DNA of 64,000 bases. Source: Streptomyces sp. DvalAA-43. GTDB taxonomy: Bacteria > Actinomycetota > Actinomycetes > Streptomycetales > Streptomycetaceae. Below the pieces are notes generated by a model that was not told the origin of the DNA, did not search any database, and saw only the letters and a program-made list of their open reading frames with translations. This document shows, in pieces, positions 59,886-64,000 of the stretch. The translations under genes were made by a program, and so were the position numbers. The DNA lies in NCBI RefSeq assembly GCF_900091725.1, contig NZ_FMBW01000049.1:1-64000 (forward strand). Direction: 5' to 3'. Each line of letters starts with the position of its first letter. Position 1 is the first letter of the stretch.

Positions 59886-60629
59886 TTGATCTACGGCGCA
59901 ATGAAGTTCTCCATCGGCGGCTCGCTGAAGCTCGCCTTCAGGCCATGGGTGGAGGGCCTGGAGAACATTCCCGCGCAGGGACCGGCGATCCTCGCGAGCA
60001 ACCACCTGTCCTTCTCCGACTCCTTCTTCCTGCCGGCCGTCCTGGACCGCAAGGTCACCTTCATCGCCAAGTCCGAGTACTTCACGGCACCCGGTGTGAA
60101 GGGCAAGCTGACCGCGGCCTTCTTCAAGGGCGTCGGCCAGCTCCCGGTGGACCGCTCCGGCGCCCGCGGCGCCGGTGAGGCGGCCATCAAGGCGGGCATC
60201 GAGGTCATCGAGAGCGGCGGCCTGTTCGGCATCTACCCGGAGGGCACCCGTTCCCCCGACGGCCGGCTCTACCGCGGCAAGCCCGGCGGGCTCGCCAGGG
60301 TGGCGCTGGCCACCGGGGCGCCCGTCATCCCCGTCGCGATGATCGACACGGAGAAGATCCAGCCGCCCGGCCAGGTGATGCCCAAGCTGATGCGCCCGGG
60401 GATCAGGATCGGCAAGCCGCTCGACTTCAGCCGCTACCACGGCATGGACGGGGACCGCTTCATCCTGCGTTCGGTCACCGACGAGGTGATGTACGAGATC
60501 ATGAAGCTCTCCGGCCAGGAGTACGTCGACATCTACGCGACGGCGGCCAAGCGGCAGATCGCGGACGAGGCGAAGCGCCGCGCCGAGGCGGAGAAGCACA
60601 AGGACGACGAGTCCGGGACACGGGGCTGA
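59886..60629 (+). CDS. PlsC-type 1-acyl-glycerol-3-phosphate acyltransferase
   Basis: 247 residues. Acyltransferase motifs: NHLSFSDSFFLP (the HX4D catalytic pair), VDRSGARGAGEAAIKAG, LFGIYPEGTRSPDGRLYRG and VIPVAMIDTEKIQPPG. It adds a second acyl chain to lysophosphatidate in phospholipid synthesis on the cytoplasmic face. TTG 59886 is supported by AGGAGG 8 bases before it; ATG 59901 is a less likely start. Followed after 51 bases by macS, possibly in the same transcript. Confidence 0.92.
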   Translation: MIYGAMKFSIGGSLKLAFRPWVEGLENIPAQGPAILASNHLSFSDSFFLPAVLDRKVTFIAKSEYFTAPGVKGKLTAAFFKGVGQLPVDRSGARGAGEAAIKAGIEVIESGGLFGIYPEGTRSPDGRLYRGKPGGLARVALATGAPVIPVAMIDTEKIQPPGQVMPKLMRPGIRIGKPLDFSRYHGMDGDRFILRSVTDEVMYEIMKLSGQEYVDIYATAAKRQIADEAKRRAEAEKHKDDESGTRG

Positions 60630-60680
60630 GGGAACGGTACGGCGCGTACGCGCGCCGGTGCCGTCCAGGGGGTGGGGGAA

Positions 60681-61904
60681 GTGGCCAGGCGCGAGCGCGT
60701 CGTACGGATGTCGGTCGAGCAGCCGCTGTGGAGGGCGCTGACGGCATACCGCGTCATCACGATGCTGTACGCGGTGCTGCTCTCCGTCTTCGGCCGGGAG
60801 AAGTACGACCGGCCCTGGGTGGCGGTCGCCTTCCTGGTGGTGATGGTGGTCTGGACGCTCGTCACCCTCCCGAAGGTCGCGGGCGCCGCCGCCTGCACCA
60901 AGCGCTTCCTCGTCGCCGACCTGACCATCGCCCTGGCCGGGATACTCCTCACCCCGCTCGCCGACTTCGAGGCCCAGCAGGTCGACGGCCCGACACTGTC
61001 GTCCATCTGGACCGCCGGTGCCGTGCTGGCCTTCGCCATCAAGGGCGGCTGGCGCTGGGCGGCCTTCGCCTCCACCTTCGTCGCCGTCGCCAACATCATC
61101 GAGCGGGGGCATCCCAGCCGGGACACCTTCCACAACGTGCTGCTGGTCTGGGTCGCCTCCATCGCGATCGGGTACGTCGTCGAGGTCGCCAGGGCCAGTG
61201 AGCGCACCCTCGCCCGTGCCCTGGAGATCGAGGCCGCCACCCGCGAGCGGGAACGCCTGGCCAGGGACATCCACGACAGCGTGCTCCAGGTCCTCGCGAT
61301 GGTGCAGCGGCGCGGTACCGCGCTCGGCGGGGAGGCGGCCGAGCTGGGCCGGATGGCCGGGGAGCAGGAGGTCGCCCTGCGCACCCTGGTCTCCAGCGGC
61401 CTGGTGCCCGCCACCCGGGTCTCCGAGGACGCCGCCGAGGGCGCCGTGGTCCGCAGCGTGGAGGTCGACGACGAACCGTCCGGCCGGGCCGACTGCGATC
61501 TGCGCTCCCTGCTCGCCCCGCACGCCGGCTCCCGGGTCAGCTTCGCGGAACCGGGCGCTCCGGTGCTGCTGGCCCCCGAGGCCGCGCGGGAACTGGCGGC
61601 CGCTGTCAGTGCCGCCCTGGACAATGTCAGGGTGCACGCGGGGGAGAATGCCCAGGCGTGGATCCTCGTCGAGGACTGGCCGGACGAGGTGATCGTGACG
61701 GTCCGGGACGACGGCCCCGGAATCCCGGAGGGGCGGCTCGCCCAGGCCGAGGGGGAGGGGCGGATGGGGGTGGCCCTGTCGATCCGGGGGCGGCTGCGCG
61801 ACCTGGGCGGCACGGCGGAGTTGATCTCGGTGCCCGGCCAGGGGACCGAGGTCGAGTTGAAGGTTCCGAAGGTTTCACGGGGGAAGGCGGGATCAGCGAG
61901 ATGA
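60681..61904 (+). CDS. macS: Sensor histidine kinase MacS-like
   Basis: 407 residues. Five to six membrane segments (YRVITMLYAVLLSVFG; VAFLVVMVVWTLVTLP; FLVADLTIALAGILLTP; NVLLVWVASIAIGYVV) occupy the first 165 residues. The kinase motif is RLARDIHDSVLQVLAMVQRR (phospho-acceptor His near residue 200), and the ATPase part has VSAALDNVRVHAGENAQAW and DDGPGIPEGR. In Streptomyces coelicolor the neighbouring order (glucokinase, EEP, hydrolase, PlsC, kinase, regulator) leads to MacS, which affects morphology and actinorhodin. GTG 60681 is favoured over GTG 60672 and ATG 60708. Coupled to macR by an ATGA overlap. Confidence 0.85.
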   Translation: MARRERVVRMSVEQPLWRALTAYRVITMLYAVLLSVFGREKYDRPWVAVAFLVVMVVWTLVTLPKVAGAAACTKRFLVADLTIALAGILLTPLADFEAQQVDGPTLSSIWTAGAVLAFAIKGGWRWAAFASTFVAVANIIERGHPSRDTFHNVLLVWVASIAIGYVVEVARASERTLARALEIEAATRERERLARDIHDSVLQVLAMVQRRGTALGGEAAELGRMAGEQEVALRTLVSSGLVPATRVSEDAAEGAVVRSVEVDDEPSGRADCDLRSLLAPHAGSRVSFAEPGAPVLLAPEAARELAAAVSAALDNVRVHAGENAQAWILVEDWPDEVIVTVRDDGPGIPEGRLAQAEGEGRMGVALSIRGRLRDLGGTAELISVPGQGTEVELKVPKVSRGKAGSAR

Positions 61905-62593
61905 GCACGGAGAACACCCAGGGCACCGAGGAGCGGGCCCTCAGGGTGATGGTGGTGGACGACCATCCGATGTGGCGCGACGCCGTCGCCCGCGACCTTT
62001 CCGAGTCGGGCTTCGACGTGGTGGCGACCGCCGGTGACGGACCGCAGGCGGTCCGCCGGGCGAAGGCCGCCACCCCGGACGTCCTGGTCCTCGACCTCAA
62101 CCTGCCCGGTATGCCCGGTGTCCAGGTCTGCAAGGAGCTCGTCGGCTCCCATCCGGGGCTGCGGGTGCTGGTGCTCTCCGCGAGCGGTGAGCACGCCGAT
62201 GTGCTGGAGGCGGTCAAGTCCGGCGCCACCGGCTATCTGCTCAAGTCGGCCAGTACCCAGGAGCTGACCGAGGCCGTGCGGTCCACCGCCGTCGGCGACC
62301 CCGTCTTCACGCCGGGCCTGGCCGGACTGGTCCTCGGCGAATACCGCAGGCTCGCCTCCGACCCCACACCGGTCGCCTCCGACGAGCCCAAGGCCCCGCA
62401 GCTCACCGAGCGCGAGACCGAGGTGCTGCGGCTGGTCGCCAAGGGGCTCTCGTACAAGCAGATCGCCGAGCGGCTGGTCATCTCGCACCGCACCGTGCAG
62501 AACCATGTGCAGAACACCCTGGGCAAGCTCCAGCTGCACAACCGGGTGGAGCTCGTGCGGTACGCGATCGAGCGCGGTCTCGACGACGCCTGA
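61901..62593 (+). CDS. macR: NarL/LuxR-type response regulator MacR-like
   Basis: 230 residues. Receiver with VVDDHPMWRDAVARDLSESG, phospho-acceptor Asp65 in VLVLDLNLPGM, Ser in LVLSASGEHADV, and Lys in GYLLKSASTQELTE. LuxR helix-turn-helix: LTERETEVLRLVAKGLSYKQ then HRTVQNHVQNTLGKL. The start overlaps the kinase stop by 4 bases. Family knowledge: MacR controls envelope-related genes and development in Streptomyces; target sites were not searched here. Confidence 0.88.
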   Translation: MSTENTQGTEERALRVMVVDDHPMWRDAVARDLSESGFDVVATAGDGPQAVRRAKAATPDVLVLDLNLPGMPGVQVCKELVGSHPGLRVLVLSASGEHADVLEAVKSGATGYLLKSASTQELTEAVRSTAVGDPVFTPGLAGLVLGEYRRLASDPTPVASDEPKAPQLTERETEVLRLVAKGLSYKQIAERLVISHRTVQNHVQNTLGKLQLHNRVELVRYAIERGLDDA

Positions 62594-62686
62594 GCACCAC
62601 GGACCCGGTCGCCGGCCGTCCCGTACCGCACGCGGCCGACGCGGTGCCGGACGGCCGGGCGGCGGGGCAGGGACGGGCGCCGTATA

Positions 62687-62717
62687 TTCGCGATGACCGG
62701 CTGTTCGCGATGACCGG
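62687..62717. repeat. 14-base direct repeat upstream of the hydroxyacid dehydrogenase
   Basis: TTCGCGATGACCGG occurs at 62687-62700 and 62704-62717, with a 3-base spacer, next to an AT-rich GTATATT (62682-62688). Position suggests a regulator-binding site in the promoter of the dehydrogenase gene. Confidence 0.6.
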
Positions 62718-62768
62718 TGCGAGCCCCTGACCTGCCGGCCGCGCGAAGCACGGAGAACGGGAGACGCC

Positions 62769-63773
62769 GTGGAGATCCTGGCCTTCGGTGTGCAGTCCGA
62801 CGAGAGGCCGCTGATCGAGAAGGCCTTCGCCGGACAGCACGACGTCCGCTGCCTGGACGTCTTCCTGAACAAGGACACCGCCCCCATCGCGGCGGGCTAC
62901 GAGATCATCTCCACCAGCGTCAACGCGGACCTGGGCGCCGGCGTCCTGCAGACCCTGGCGGCGGGCGGCACCCAGATGATCGCCCAGCGCTCCACCGGCT
63001 TCAACAACATCGACCTCGACGTCGCCGAACGCCTCGCCCTGCGGGTCGCCCGGGTCTCGTACTACTCTCCTTACTCGGTCGCCGAATTCGCCTGGACCCT
63101 CGCGATGGCCGTCAACCGCCGGATCATCCGGGCGGCGAGCCGCACCCGCGACTTCGACTTCCGGCTCGACGGACTCCTCGGCCGTGACATGCGCGGCCGC
63201 ACCGCGGGCGTGATCGGCACCGGCAAGATCGGCGAGGCCTTCACCCGTATCGCCCACGGCTTCGGCATGGAGCTGCTCGGCTGGGACGTCGCCGAGAACC
63301 CCGCCTGCACCGCGCTCGGCATGACGTACGTGGAGAAGGAGCGGCTGCTCGCCGAGTCCGACCTGATCAGCCTGCACGTCCCGCTGCTGCCCGCGACCCA
63401 CCACATCATCGGCGCGGACGCCCTGGCCCGGATGAAGGACGACGCGATCCTGGTCAACTCCAGCCGCGGCGGTCTCATCGACACCACGGCGCTGGTCACC
63501 GAATTGCGCGCGGGCCGCTTCCTGGGCGTCGGACTCGATGTGTACGAGGCGGAGGCCGGGCTCTTCTTCCTCGACAAGTCGCTGGAGGGCGTCGACGACG
63601 ACACCCTGGCCCGGCTCGTCACCTTCCCCAACGTCATCGTCACCTCGCACCAGGCGTACTACACCGAGGACGCCGTGGGGCAGATCATCGACGCCACCGT
63701 GCGGAACGTCGCCGACTACCTGGCCGGCCGACGCAGCGAGAACGTCCTGGTCCCGGCGCTCCCGGCGCGCTGA
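62769..63773 (+). CDS. 2-hydroxyacid dehydrogenase (D-lactate dehydrogenase-like)
   Basis: 334 residues. D-isomer-specific hydroxyacid dehydrogenase layout: catalytic Arg region QRSTGFNNIDLDVAERLAL, YSPYSVAEFAWTLAMAVNR, nucleotide-binding GVIGTGKIGEAFTRIA, Arg in VNSSRGGLIDTTAL, Glu/His in GVGLDVYEAEAGLFF and VTSHQAYYTEDAV. These features match the NAD-dependent LdhA group, which reduces pyruvate or related ketoacids to D-hydroxyacids. GTG 62769 follows GGGAGACGCC at a good distance. Confidence 0.9.
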   Translation: MEILAFGVQSDERPLIEKAFAGQHDVRCLDVFLNKDTAPIAAGYEIISTSVNADLGAGVLQTLAAGGTQMIAQRSTGFNNIDLDVAERLALRVARVSYYSPYSVAEFAWTLAMAVNRRIIRAASRTRDFDFRLDGLLGRDMRGRTAGVIGTGKIGEAFTRIAHGFGMELLGWDVAENPACTALGMTYVEKERLLAESDLISLHVPLLPATHHIIGADALARMKDDAILVNSSRGGLIDTTALVTELRAGRFLGVGLDVYEAEAGLFFLDKSLEGVDDDTLARLVTFPNVIVTSHQAYYTEDAVGQIIDATVRNVADYLAGRRSENVLVPALPAR

Positions 63774-63808
63774 GACCCCGGATCGCCCCGGGGCCCCGTC
63801 CGCCTTCT

Positions 63809-64000
63809 TCAGCCGGCCACCGGCAGCCCCGCCAGCAGCTCCGTCACGATCGCGGCGCCGCGCAGCGTCAGCACCGACTCCGGGTGGAACTGCACCGAGG
63901 CGAAGCCCGGCCCGCGCAGCGCGTGCAGCTCACCCGTGGCCGGGTCGACGCTCGCCCCGATCCCGTGTGCCGCGAGCTCGCCGACCACGGCCTCGTCGCA
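63809..64000 (-). CDS. Glutamine amidotransferase domain of an anthranilate/aminodeoxychorismate synthase (C-terminal fragment)
   Basis: The last 63 codons of a gene that enters from the right edge of the window. They read through GIGASVDPATGELHAL and FASVQFHPESVLTLRGAAIV, where the FHPES motif contains the catalytic His and Glu of class I amidotransferases, and end VTELLAGLPVAG. It supplies ammonia from glutamine for an aminated chorismate product. Whether it is a separate TrpG/PabA or the C-terminus of a fused TrpE-TrpG protein cannot be seen here; trpD in the same window is consistent with tryptophan synthesis. Confidence 0.85.
   Translation of the reverse strand, partial: CDEAVVGELAAHGIGASVDPATGELHALRGPGFASVQFHPESVLTLRGAAIVTELLAGLPVAG

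Noticed and set aside
1..64000. CRISPR arrays, insertion sequences, integrases, tRNA or rRNA genes
   Set aside because: None were found on reading both strands; the only arrays of repeats are protein-coding TPR units and short promoter repeats.

Overview
The window is very GC-rich with tightly packed genes, many GTG and some TTG starts, and frequent 4-base stop/start overlaps. Gene content (actinobacterial bcc-aa3 respiratory chain with QcrCAB and CtaCDEF, PspA with PspAA, an SCO2126-type ROK glucokinase, a MacRS-type two-component pair, a PimB-like mannosyltransferase, cobalamin genes) points to a Streptomyces chromosome, in a conserved core region rather than a chromosome arm. No insertion sequence, prophage, tRNA, rRNA or CRISPR array was found.

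Layout. 1-6.3 kb: end-stage cobalamin genes (cobS fragment, cobT, and a cobU carrying a degenerate metallo-beta-lactamase-like N-terminus), interrupted by an MprF-like membrane protein coupled to a rhomboid-like protein. 6.4-9.4 kb: small conserved protein, HtrA-like lipoprotein protease, methyltransferase, DUF3043 membrane protein. 9.6-16.2 kb: pspA-pspAA, a NarL-type two-component system and an RND-type exporter. 16.3-22.8 kb: a two-gene accessory module on the minus strand, an LCAT-like lipase followed by a 1685-residue caspase / STAND-type NTPase / TPR protein. It resembles bacterial conflict (antiphage, cell-suicide) systems and is the most unusual object here. 23-29.3 kb: nadA, an A-type Fe-S carrier, an unknown anchored protein, a PfkB-type kinase and a cysteine desulfurase-TusA fusion. 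29.5-38.9 kb: cytochrome aa3 oxidase and bc1 genes, with an L,D-transpeptidase and a lone receiver protein inserted between ctaF and ctaE. 38.9-42.9 kb: trpD, then a SAM-IV riboswitch leader in front of a SufS-like enzyme, then an AsnC-type domain protein coupled to a rhomboid protease. 43-48.5 kb: NYN RNase-like protein, two NlpC/P60 hydrolases (the first behind a promoter and a likely c-di-AMP riboswitch), and a metallopeptidase-like lipoprotein. 48.5-53 kb: two mannosyltransferase-type enzymes and an acyl-CoA ligase. 53-64 kb: phosphoesterase, SRPBCC protein, ArsA-like ATPase with an altered P-loop, DUF5304-type protein, glucokinase, EEP-family protein, a serine hydrolase with a small membrane protein, PlsC acyltransferase, MacS/MacR, a 2-hydroxyacid dehydrogenase, and the C-terminus of a glutamine amidotransferase running off the window.

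How the genes fit together. Most are housekeeping functions for the envelope and respiration: terminal oxidase, envelope-stress response, peptidoglycan remodelling, phospholipid and mannolipid synthesis, and sulfur mobilisation (two desulfurase-type enzymes, one under S-adenosylmethionine control). The caspase-lipase pair stands apart: it has its own probable transcription unit, the architecture of a sensor-switch-effector, and a membrane-lipid hydrolase as plausible partner. Functional statements are from motifs and family knowledge; no database search or computation was run.
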